Shown piece by piece: positions 1 to 5,381 of a stretch of DNA of 5,381 nucleotides; within the stretch, counting starts at the first letter, position 1; every line of letters begins with the position of its first letter. Where the stretch lies: positions 1 to 5,381 of the forward strand of contig DASROJ010000174.1 of NCBI GenBank assembly GCA_035646975.1. Reading direction: 5' to 3'. The stretch comes from DASROJ01 sp035646975. GTDB lineage: Bacteria; Acidobacteriota; Polarisedimenticolia; JACPZX01; DASXTC01. The translations under genes and the position numbers were made by a program. The notes under the pieces are model-generated. The model was not told where the DNA came from. It did no database searches and saw only the letters and a program-made list of their open reading frames with translations.

Positions 1-159
1 GGTCAGGGAGGGGTCGGGTGGCCAGCCGGCGCCGTTGTGAGCCGGAGCGTTGGCCATCGAAGGAGGCAGGCCGGCGAGCAGCACCACGAGAGCCAGAAAC
101 ATCGGCAGGGAGAGCCGGACGATCTGGGCCCGATCGGGTCCGCTCGGACGTAGGAACAT
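1..159 (-). CDS. Secreted protein of unknown function, N-terminal fragment (truncated by window edge)
   Basis: I do not recognise this protein. Read leftward from an ATG at 157-159, the frame stays open for 53 codons to the window edge. It has a basic N-terminal stretch (Arg4, Arg10, Arg15), a hydrophobic core at about residues 16-32 (MFLALVVLLAGL and neighbours), and an Ala-Asn-Ala motif at about 36-38 that would suit signal peptidase I. The mature part begins PAHNGAGWPPDPS, a Pro/Gly-rich segment that looks like an unstructured lead-in. The start is supported by an AGGAGA ribosome binding site six bases upstream. The gene is divergent from the deaminase and shares its 193-bp upstream region. 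The signal peptide indicates export to the periplasm or beyond. The functional domain lies outside the window, so nothing more can be assigned. That this is a real gene rests on the signal peptide plus the ribosome binding site; no homology is visible. Confidence 0.6.
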   Translation of the reverse strand, partial: MFLRPSGPDRAQIVRLSLPMFLALVVLLAGLPPSMANAPAHNGAGWPPDPSLT

Positions 160-165
160 GCGGTA

Positions 166-171
166 TCTCCT
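166..171 (-). promoter_or_regulatory. Ribosome binding site of the left-edge secreted protein
   Basis: On the minus strand the sequence is AGGAGA, followed by six bases and the ATG at 159. It is a strong Shine-Dalgarno match at good spacing, and it is the main reason for choosing this start and this frame over the other open frames on this strand. Confidence 0.65.
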
Positions 172-286
172 GGGCAGTCTTGCTGTTCCGGTGCCGGGTT
201 ACCGCGCGGGTGCCGTTGGGGCGCCGCAGGCGACATGCGCCGACAGGATGCTCCGACAAAATGACGAGTGCGGCCCGGACGACGAC

Positions 287-301
287 CCGGTAATATACCG
301 G
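287..301. repeat. Perfect 15-bp inverted repeat in the divergent intergenic region, possible operator
   Basis: The sequence CCGGTA-ATA-TACCGG has two perfect 6-base arms around a 3-base AT centre. It lies between the divergent secreted-protein gene and the deaminase gene. Its centre holds TAATAT (291-296), a plausible -10 element reading rightward. I see no convincing -35 at 17 bp spacing (268-273 reads GTGCGG). A protein bound here could control one or both genes, but no regulator gene is in view. The arms are short and the region is GC-rich, so chance is possible. Confidence 0.35.
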
Positions 302-352
302 AAAACCGGCCTGATGTCGGCCCCGAAATGGACAAAGCGGACGGATGAGCGC

Positions 353-1327
353 ATGACGACCTTTCCCAGGACCGAGCTGCACCAGCACGTGGATGGGTCG
401 ATTCCGGTCGACCTGACCTGGCGGCTGATGGTCGAGCACAAGCTCAATCCGGTCGCGACACTGCCGGAAATGGAGAAACTGCTGGTGCTCCAGCCCGATG
501 AGGAAGGATCCCTCCTCAAGTACCTGGACAAGTTCCACTATCCTCTCTGGATCACGCAGTTCTACGAGAACCTCGTCGAGGTGACGCAGGCAATCGTCGA
601 GCAGGCGGCCGCCAACCAGGTCACGCTGCTCGAGCTGCGCTATTCACCGATCATCCACACCTACGCCGGGCTGACGCTGAGGCAGGCGATTCGATCGGTG
701 CTCACGGGACTGAACCGGGGGGCGGCCGGAAAGGACATGCAGGTCGGTCTGATCATCATCGCGATGAGACACCATGGGCCTCACGTCGCGAAGATCCTGG
801 CAAGACAGGCGATCAGCGAATCGCAGGCGTTTCACCACAACAGCGGCGTGATCGGATTCGACATCGCGGGCGCCGAGAAGGGGAACCCCCCGCGTCTGTT
901 CGCCGAGGCCTACGATATCGCGCGCCGTGGAGGTCTCGGGCTGACGGCCCATGCCGGAGAGGATGAGGGCCCTGAAATGGTCTGGCACGCCGTGGACGGG
1001 CTGGGAGTCAACCGGGTGGGGCATGGCTGTTCGGCCGTGCGCGACAAGGAGCTGATGCGACGGCTCGCCCGCGACAGGATTCTCGTGGAGTGCTGTCTTA
1101 CCTCGAACTACCAGACCGGCGCTTCATCTCGCGCGCAACGGCCGGCGATCTTCTCGTTTCTGGAAGCCGGTGTGCCGGTGGCCATCTGCACCGACAACAC
1201 GACCGTGTCGAACACGGACCAGCAGCGCGAAAACGAGCTGCTGGCCCGTGACCTGCCGATCGAAACCATTCAACGGATTCACGAACAGGCCCGGGGGCAT
1301 TCGTTCATCCGTCAGCCGGCTTCCTGA
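353..1327 (+). CDS. add: Adenosine deaminase-family metal-dependent hydrolase (add-like)
   Basis: This is a 324-residue member of the adenosine/AMP deaminase family, a zinc TIM-barrel that hydrolytically removes the 6-amino group of adenosine (to inosine) or a related 6-aminopurine. There is no signal peptide, so it should be cytoplasmic, in purine salvage. The family motifs appear in order: ELHQHVDGS with zinc ligands His10 and His12; ELRYSP at 94-99; IIIAMRH at 134-140; GFDIAGAE at about 168-175; HAGE with His200 and catalytic Glu203; RVGHG with His224; a SNYQTGA segment near 251-257; and TDN with zinc ligand Asp281. The usual second Asp is Asn282, as I recall for actinobacterial Add proteins. 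Length is normal for the family (about 330-345). The start at 353 puts the first motif where the family expects it. The ATG at 314 would add 13 residues (MSAPKWTKRTDER); neither start has a strong ribosome binding site. The specific substrate is uncertain: aminodeoxyfutalosine (menaquinone pathway) or N6-methyl-AMP deaminases share the fold, but no mqn genes are in view. Confidence 0.88.
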   Translation: MTTFPRTELHQHVDGSIPVDLTWRLMVEHKLNPVATLPEMEKLLVLQPDEEGSLLKYLDKFHYPLWITQFYENLVEVTQAIVEQAAANQVTLLELRYSPIIHTYAGLTLRQAIRSVLTGLNRGAAGKDMQVGLIIIAMRHHGPHVAKILARQAISESQAFHHNSGVIGFDIAGAEKGNPPRLFAEAYDIARRGGLGLTAHAGEDEGPEMVWHAVDGLGVNRVGHGCSAVRDKELMRRLARDRILVECCLTSNYQTGASSRAQRPAIFSFLEAGVPVAICTDNTTVSNTDQQRENELLARDLPIETIQRIHEQARGHSFIRQPAS

Positions 1328-3499
1328 TTACTTCTGACCGCCGCCCGTCGCCGCCGCACCCTCCGGCTTAGCGAAAAGAGCCGCGTCATACTGCGGGTTG
1401 ACGGTGATCTCCTGCGTCGTGCCGGAATCCTGGGGCTCGCCGTTCATCGTTCGCACCGACTTGAACGGAAACGTCAGTCCGCTGACCTTGCGGAAGTCCG
1501 AGAAGCTCGCCACCACTTCGCCCGGGCCCGCCGGCCCCTGCGATCGGTACGACTCCCGCACCACACGCCCGGTCGCGGAGTCGACGAACATCTTGATGTC
1601 GTCACCCGCGAGGCTCACCAGCAGCACATCGGTGGCCGCTCCCTCCACCGTCTCCTGTCCGGCCAGCTGCACCTTGAACTCGGGATCGTTGCGGTGTTGT
1701 GCGATGAACCAGGGTTGCCGTTTCAGGCCCCGGCCGAACTCCGCTCTCTGTGAATCGGGCAGCGCCTGGATTCCCATCGGCGTATTCAGGAATCCCTCGT
1801 TGCCCGACATCACGATGACGACCTGACCCTGCGGCAGTGACATCTCCTGCCGGAGATGATCCGGCAGCGCGATGATCGAGGTGACCTTGACCTCCATCTC
1901 GCCCATCGGCGTCTTGCGCGTCGCGCTGGCGACGGTGCGCAGGGATTTCACGCTGTCGACGGCGGCCTCTCCCCCAAGCGCCTCGACCATCCTGGCGAAC
2001 GACGCCTTGCCTTTCGCCACCGAGTCGGCGGTGGCTGCCGGTGCCTGCGCTCCGGCCGCCTTTCCCTCGGGGATGGTGATGTCGAGCTTTGCCACCTTGC
2101 CGAACGATTCCAGCGGCCGGTCCAGCCCCTTCGAGGGACCCACCACCAGGATGGCGAGCTGATCCTTGTGGACGAACTTCTTCGCCACGCGGGCCACGTC
2201 CTCCACCGTCACCTTGTCGATGTTCTGCCGGTAATGGGAGAGATAGTCCAGCGGGAACCCGAAGTACTCGTAGCTGAGCTGCTGGCGCAGGATCTTCGAC
2301 CTGCTGTCGAAGTTGAAGACGAAGGAGTTGAGTATCGACTCCTTCGCGCGCCCCACCTCGGATGCGCTGGGCGGGTTCTTCACCAGGTTGTCGATCTCCT
2401 CCAGCAGCGCGTCCACGCCGGCCGCGGTGGTCTCGGTCTTCGTGGTCATCCAGCAGTTGAATGTGCCGGGGTAGCTGAAGTTGGATTCCACTCCGCCGCG
2501 CACCGAGTAGGCCAGCCCCTTCTTCGAGCGGACGTTGCTGAAGAGCCGCGCGGCGAACCCTCCGCCGAACGCCTCGTTGAGCACCTCCACGGCGAAGAAG
2601 TCGGGGTCGTCCCGCTTGATGCCGAGATGACCCATGATGATGTCGGACTGGGTCATGTCCTCCTTCTGAACGTAGGAGATGCCCGGCTTCATCGTCGTCT
2701 GCCAGGCGGGAGGCGGGTCCTTCGCCTCGGGCCCCTTCGGCCAGTCGGCAAAGGCCTGTTTGATCCGGGTCGCCATCTGCTTGGCGTCGAAGTCTCCCGT
2801 CACGCCGAGCAGGACGCGGTTGGGGACGAAGTACTGTTTGTGATAGGCGATCAGATCATCCCGGGTGATCTTCTCCACCGTCGCGTACTCGGGCGTCCTC
2901 GCCCAGACACTGTCGGCGCCGTAAACCAGCTTCTCGAACTCGCGGTTCATGATCCCCTGCGGGTTGTCGTTGCGGCGCGAGATCCCGGTGTTGAGCTGGT
3001 TCTTGGCGATCTTGATCTTTTCTTCGGCGAAGACCGGATTGCGAAGGATTTCGACGAAGACCTTCATCACGTCGGGGAAGTCCTGGCTCAGGCACGACAT
3101 GTTCGCCGTGGCGAATTCATCCTGGACGCCCGTCTCGATGGTCGCGGCCCGGGCCTCGAGAAAATCATCGACCTGGTCGCCCGTCATGCTCCTGGTGCCG
3201 CCGGTGCGCATCGTCTGGCCGAACACCGTTCCAAGGCCGACCTTGTCGCCCGGCTCGAGCCGCGCGCCGGCGCGGATCAGCGTGCTGATCTGAATCAGCG
3301 GCAGCTCGTGATCCTCCAGCAGCATCACGACCATGCCGTTGGGCAGGGTGATCCGCTCGGGCTGTGGCACCGTGAACGGACGCATCTCGGGGAACTTCAA
3401 CTGCTTGTAGTCCTTCACCTGGGCCGACGCGGGCGCCGCGAAAATGCAGGCCAGCGCGATGGCCAGGCCGAAGATGGCTGTGGTTCGCATGGTTTTCAT
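1328..3499 (-). CDS. Secreted M16 peptidase-like protein, non-catalytic (Arg/Tyr) subunit with C-terminal LolA-like domain
   Basis: This 723-residue exported protein has a signal peptide at 1-26 (hydrophobic core AIFGLAIALACIFAA, cleavage after APASA). An N-terminal M16 domain (about 40-225) follows, then an M16 C-terminal domain (about 226-465; YFVPNRVLLGVTGDFD at 223-238). The HxxEH zinc motif is lost: the aligned stretch GLGTVFGQTM has Thr91, Gly94 and Gln95 in place of His, Glu and His, and the third ligand position is Asn167. The substrate-binding half is intact: the Gly-rich loop GGGFAARLF (312-320), then Arg324 and Tyr331 in VRSKKGLAYSV, spaced by 7 as in insulin-degrading enzyme Arg824/Tyr831. 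After an Ala/Gly/Pro-rich linker (about 478-495) comes a roughly 215-residue domain (496-712) resembling LolA-like proteins, with LPDHLRQEM, a FVDSATGRVVRESY strand pair, and a closing NPQYDAALFAKPEG. It is the second gene of an operon with the catalytic subunit; 11 bp separate them. The start at 3499 is chosen for its ribosome binding site; an ATG at 3505 would add two residues. I infer a periplasmic partner subunit that completes the active site. Confidence 0.9.
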   Translation of the reverse strand: MKTMRTTAIFGLAIALACIFAAPASAQVKDYKQLKFPEMRPFTVPQPERITLPNGMVVMLLEDHELPLIQISTLIRAGARLEPGDKVGLGTVFGQTMRTGGTRSMTGDQVDDFLEARAATIETGVQDEFATANMSCLSQDFPDVMKVFVEILRNPVFAEEKIKIAKNQLNTGISRRNDNPQGIMNREFEKLVYGADSVWARTPEYATVEKITRDDLIAYHKQYFVPNRVLLGVTGDFDAKQMATRIKQAFADWPKGPEAKDPPPAWQTTMKPGISYVQKEDMTQSDIIMGHLGIKRDDPDFFAVEVLNEAFGGGFAARLFSNVRSKKGLAYSVRGGVESNFSYPGTFNCWMTTKTETTAAGVDALLEEIDNLVKNPPSASEVGRAKESILNSFVFNFDSRSKILRQQLSYEYFGFPLDYLSHYRQNIDKVTVEDVARVAKKFVHKDQLAILVVGPSKGLDRPLESFGKVAKLDITIPEGKAAGAQAPAATADSVAKGKASFARMVEALGGEAAVDSVKSLRTVASATRKTPMGEMEVKVTSIIALPDHLRQEMSLPQGQVVIVMSGNEGFLNTPMGIQALPDSQRAEFGRGLKRQPWFIAQHRNDPEFKVQLAGQETVEGAATDVLLVSLAGDDIKMFVDSATGRVVRESYRSQGPAGPGEVVASFSDFRKVSGLTFPFKSVRTMNGEPQDSGTTQEITVNPQYDAALFAKPEGAAATGGGQK

Positions 3500-3507
3500 T
3501 TTCATCT

Positions 3508-3512
3508 CTCCT
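3508..3512 (-). promoter_or_regulatory. Ribosome binding site of the second M16 gene, overlapping the stop codon of the first
   Basis: The minus-strand sequence AGGAG begins inside the TAG stop (3513-3511) of the upstream M16 gene and lies 8 bases before the ATG at 3499. It sits only 2 bases from the ATG at 3505, too close for efficient use. That decides the start in favour of 3499. The overlap suggests translational coupling of the two subunits. Confidence 0.65.
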
Positions 3513-5064
3513 ACCGGCCCGACTCTTTGCCGGGTCCGGACGGCGCCGCGGCGGTCTCGATCATGCCGACGGTGCGGTTGGTCTCCACGAAAGTCCTGGC
3601 CGCGACGCGCCGGATGTCCGCCTTGGTGACCTTGTCGATCTTGTCCACGCTGCGGAACAGCTCCTTCCAGTCGCCGAACATCGTCTGGTACTCGGCAAGG
3701 TTGCTGGCGATGCCGTTGTTGTTGCTGAGACTGCGGATCAGCGTCGCCTTGGTGCGCGTCTTGACCATGGCCAGCTCCTCGTCGGTGATGTCCTCGTTCC
3801 TGAGCCGGGCCAGCTCCGAGCGTATGGCGTCACGCACCTCCTCGTTGCTGTGGCCGCGCGCCGGAACGGCGAAGACGACGAACAGGTTGGGATACTTGTT
3901 GCCGGGGAATCCCGTGAGGGCCTGCGCCGCCACCGCGATCTGCTTGTCGCGCACGAGGCTGCGGTACAGCCGCGACGTCCGCCCGTTGCTGAGCACGTCG
4001 GTCATGGCGTCGAAGACCGGATCGTCCGGGTCGGTGCCCGAGCCCTTGTGGTATCCCTCCATGTAAATCGGCTGGGCGGGATCGAGCAGCTTCACGGTCT
4101 TCTCCGCGGTCTGCGGCGGCTCGATGGTCCGCAGCGGCGGTGGCGGGTCCCCCTTGGGGATGCGCCCGAAATACTTGTCGAGTATCGGGATGATCTCGGA
4201 GGCTTTCACGTCGCCGACGATGGAGGTCACCAGATTCGAGGGGATGTAGTACTTCTTGTAGAACGCCTCGGCGTCCTCGCGCGAGAACGAGTTCAGATCG
4301 CTCATGTAGCCCACCACCGGCTGATGGTAGGGATGAGCCATGAACGCGGTGGAGATGAACTGCTCGAACAGACGGCCGAACGGCTGGGATTCCGTGCGCA
4401 GGCGCCGTTCTTCCTTCACGACGTCGCGCTCCTTGTAGAACTCGCGGAATACCGGGTGCATGAACCGCTCGGACTCGAGATAGGCCCACAGCTCGGTCTT
4501 GTTCGACGGCAACGAGTAGAAGTAGACCGTCGAGTCGGACCCGGTGCCGGCGTTCAGGCCGACGCCTCCTTCACGATCCACGATCTCGCCGAATTCGTTC
4601 TTCACGATGAACTTGTCGGCGTCCTCCTGCGCGTCCTTCCACGCCTTTTCCAGCGTCTTGACCTTCTCCGGGTCGGAATTGAGCCGGCGCCGCTCGGTGT
4701 CATACGCGGCGTAGGCCTTGTCGACCTTCTCGAGCGCCCCTTTTTCCTTCTCGAAGTCGTTGGTGCCGATGTTCGGCGTTCCCTTGAACGCCATGTGCTC
4801 GAACATGTGCGCCAGCCCCGTGATGCCGGGCACCTCGCGGTCCGAGCCGACGTTGACGTGCGTGGCGAAAGAGAAGACCGGCGCCACCGGCCGCTCGTAG
4901 ATGATGAAGGTCCAGCCATTGGGCAGCGTGTGGACCGTCACGTTTTTCTCGATGGCCGGGATGTCCTGCGCGGTAGCCGGCCCTGTGGCGCCGTGTGCGG
5001 CAGACGCGCCGAACGCGACGATGACGGCCAGGCAGCCTGCGAGGGAAACGGCAGGGTGTTTCAT
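3511..5064 (-). CDS. Secreted M16 family zinc peptidase, catalytic (HxxEH) subunit
   Basis: This 517-residue exported metallopeptidase is of the pitrilysin/insulinase M16 family, which cleaves unfolded peptides inside a closed chamber. A signal peptide at about 1-25 (hydrophobic core AVSLAGCLAVIVAFGASAA) sends it to the periplasm. The N-terminal M16 domain holds the inverted zinc motif in GLAHMFEHMAFKGT: His86, catalytic Glu89, His90. The third ligand is probably Glu219 in ERDVVKEERR, at the same offset as IDE Glu182-Glu189. GGVGLNAGTGSDSTVYF (166-182) is the conserved substrate-edge strand. Between HxxEH and Glu219 lie about 128 residues instead of the usual 75 or so; the excess is a charged, helical insert at about 106-162. 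The M16 C-terminal domain follows (about 268-440; YYIPSNLVTSIVGD). In its SNGRTSRLYRSLVRDKQIAVAA segment Arg372 is present, but the partner Tyr is replaced by Val/Ala, so this chain alone lacks the full substrate-binding pair. The start at 5064 is set by the signal peptide and a good ribosome binding site; the frame stays open to an ATG at 5139, but those 25 residues look non-coding. Confidence 0.93.
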   Translation of the reverse strand: MKHPAVSLAGCLAVIVAFGASAAHGATGPATAQDIPAIEKNVTVHTLPNGWTFIIYERPVAPVFSFATHVNVGSDREVPGITGLAHMFEHMAFKGTPNIGTNDFEKEKGALEKVDKAYAAYDTERRRLNSDPEKVKTLEKAWKDAQEDADKFIVKNEFGEIVDREGGVGLNAGTGSDSTVYFYSLPSNKTELWAYLESERFMHPVFREFYKERDVVKEERRLRTESQPFGRLFEQFISTAFMAHPYHQPVVGYMSDLNSFSREDAEAFYKKYYIPSNLVTSIVGDVKASEIIPILDKYFGRIPKGDPPPPLRTIEPPQTAEKTVKLLDPAQPIYMEGYHKGSGTDPDDPVFDAMTDVLSNGRTSRLYRSLVRDKQIAVAAQALTGFPGNKYPNLFVVFAVPARGHSNEEVRDAIRSELARLRNEDITDEELAMVKTRTKATLIRSLSNNNGIASNLAEYQTMFGDWKELFRSVDKIDKVTKADIRRVAARTFVETNRTVGMIETAAAPSGPGKESGR

Positions 5065-5066
5065 GG

Positions 5067-5073
5067 TCACCTC
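5067..5073 (-). promoter_or_regulatory. Ribosome binding site of the catalytic M16 gene
   Basis: The minus-strand sequence GAGGTGA is followed by CC and the ATG at 5064. The GAGG core lies 5 bases from the start. It fixes the start at the signal peptide Met (MKHPAV) rather than the longer open frame beginning at 5139. Confidence 0.65.
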
Positions 5074-5108
5074 GAAAGGGATGTTTACCTGCTGGAGTTT
5101 GAAAGCGC

Positions 5109-5139
5109 ATTCTATGACAAATGGTGGTCCCGCTGACAA
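5109..5139 (-). promoter_or_regulatory. Possible sigma-70-like promoter of the M16 operon
   Basis: On the minus strand, TTGTCA (5139-5134, 5 of 6 to TTGACA) is followed after 19 bases by TAGAAT (5114-5109, 5 of 6 to TATAAT). Transcription would begin near 5101, giving a leader of roughly 37 bases before the ATG at 5064. The spacer is 2 bases longer than ideal. A second TTGTCA (5120-5115) directly abuts the -10. The site lies in the 96-bp gap after the thioredoxin-like gene. It is also possible that the M16 genes are co-transcribed from further upstream. Confidence 0.35.
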
Positions 5140-5160
5140 CGTGTTCCGTACGACCCGGAT

Positions 5161-5381
5161 TCACAGAAACGGCGCGAGCTTTTGCTCGAGATCCTCCCGC
5201 GTCATCGAGCCCATCGGGATCTCGCCCCTGATGCGTCCATCCGGATCGACGAGAAGGGTTGTCGGCAGCGCGACGACACCGCACGCCTCGGCCGCATTGC
5301 CGCGCGGGTCCAGAAGGATAGGGAAGGTGAGCCCCGATTCGGCTACGTAGGCCGCGACTTTGCGCCGTTTCTCGGCCAGGT
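5161..5381 (-). CDS. TlpA/ResA-like thioredoxin-fold protein, C-terminal fragment (truncated by window edge)
   Basis: The minus-strand frame enters from the right edge and ends at TGA (5163-5161), giving 72 complete residues. It reads as the second half of a thioredoxin/peroxiredoxin-like fold of the TlpA/ResA/AhpC-TSA type: helix AEKRRKVAAYVAESG, strand LTFPILLDPRGNAAEACGV, the cis-Pro loop ALPTTLLVDPDGRI (Pro at fragment residue 39), a strand with Gly (RGEIPMGSM), and a C-terminal helix TREDLEQKLAPFL. The cis-Pro followed by TTLLVDPDG is the most diagnostic part. Family members are usually tethered or secreted to the periplasm, where they reduce or exchange disulfides, or act in cytochrome c maturation. 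The CxxC active site, if present, lies outside the window, so redox activity cannot be confirmed. It is on the same strand as the M16 pair, 96 bp upstream, and no clear terminator separates them. Confidence 0.8.
   Translation of the reverse strand, partial: LAEKRRKVAAYVAESGLTFPILLDPRGNAAEACGVVALPTTLLVDPDGRIRGEIPMGSMTREDLEQKLAPFL

Noticed and set aside
50..352. Upstream extension of the deaminase frame to an ATG at 50
   Set aside because: It would add 101 residues with no family similarity, overlap the start of the divergent secreted-protein gene, and put the ELHQHVDG motif far from the N-terminus, where the family has it within the first 10-20 residues.
1856..4066. Very long open frame (736 codons) on the plus strand across both M16 genes
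   Set aside because: It lies entirely antisense to two proteins with clear family motifs and signal peptides. Its translation is dominated by Arg, His, Gly, Leu, Val, Asp and Glu with no domain pattern, as expected for the mirror of GC-rich coding sequence.
5032..5064. Lipobox-like LAGC at residues 8-11 of the catalytic M16 protein
   Set aside because: Only about six uncharged residues precede it, too short a hydrophobic stretch, and the hydrophobic segment continues for another dozen residues after the Cys. Cleavage by signal peptidase I near ASA or AHG fits better.
3850..5136. 428-codon open frame on the plus strand opposite the catalytic M16 gene
   Set aside because: It has the same mirror-frame composition (many Val-Asp, Arg-Arg and Leu-Glu runs), no recognisable motif, and is fully opposed by the well-supported peptidase.
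5175..5188. Hairpin CGAGC-TTTT-GCTCG as a terminator
   Set aside because: It lies inside the last codons of the thioredoxin-like gene, has only a 5-bp stem, and is not followed by a T-tract on the minus strand.
1..5381. CRISPR arrays, tRNA or rRNA genes, insertion sequences, long repeats
   Set aside because: I saw no spaced direct repeats, no tRNA-like cloverleaf sequence, no transposase frame and no terminal inverted repeats. Apart from short gaps the window is filled by protein-coding genes.

Overview
The window is GC-rich (clearly above 60% by eye), gene-dense bacterial DNA. Two proteins carry Sec-type signal peptides next to a thioredoxin-fold gene, so a Gram-negative-type cell with a periplasm is likely. 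Paired M16 peptidases with a LolA-like C-terminal extension, and a large helical insert in the catalytic subunit, are arrangements I associate with Acidobacteriota, Gemmatimonadota, Myxococcota and similar phyla. That placement is recall and inference; no marker gene here fixes the taxon.

Layout: (1) 1-159, minus strand: the first 53 codons of a secreted protein of unknown function, running off the left edge. (2) 160-352: a divergent intergenic region with a perfect 15-bp inverted repeat at 287-301. (3) About 353-1327, plus strand: an adenosine deaminase-family enzyme, cytoplasmic, with an Asp-Asn instead of Asp-Asp active-site pair. (4) 1328-3499, minus strand: a secreted M16 (pitrilysin/insulinase-like) protein whose zinc site is destroyed but whose Arg/Tyr substrate-binding pair is intact, fused to a C-terminal LolA-like domain. 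Its stop codon abuts the deaminase stop codon with no base between them. (5) 3511-5064, minus strand: a secreted M16 protein with an intact HxxEH zinc site but without the Tyr of the Arg/Tyr pair. (6) 5161-5381, minus strand: the C-terminal 72 residues of a TlpA/ResA-like thioredoxin-fold protein, running off the right edge.

Genes 5 and 4 form a tight two-gene operon, transcribed leftward with the catalytic subunit first. Only 11 bp separate them, and the ribosome binding site of the second overlaps the stop codon of the first. Their active-site halves are complementary, so the best reading is one heterodimeric periplasmic zinc peptidase built from two separately encoded subunits. The thioredoxin-like gene lies 96 bp upstream on the same strand and may share an envelope role. 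The deaminase belongs to purine metabolism and has no visible functional link to the peptidase pair.

Nothing here is a wholly new system. The points most worth a second look are the split active site, the LolA-like fusion on the non-catalytic subunit, and the helical insert in the catalytic subunit.
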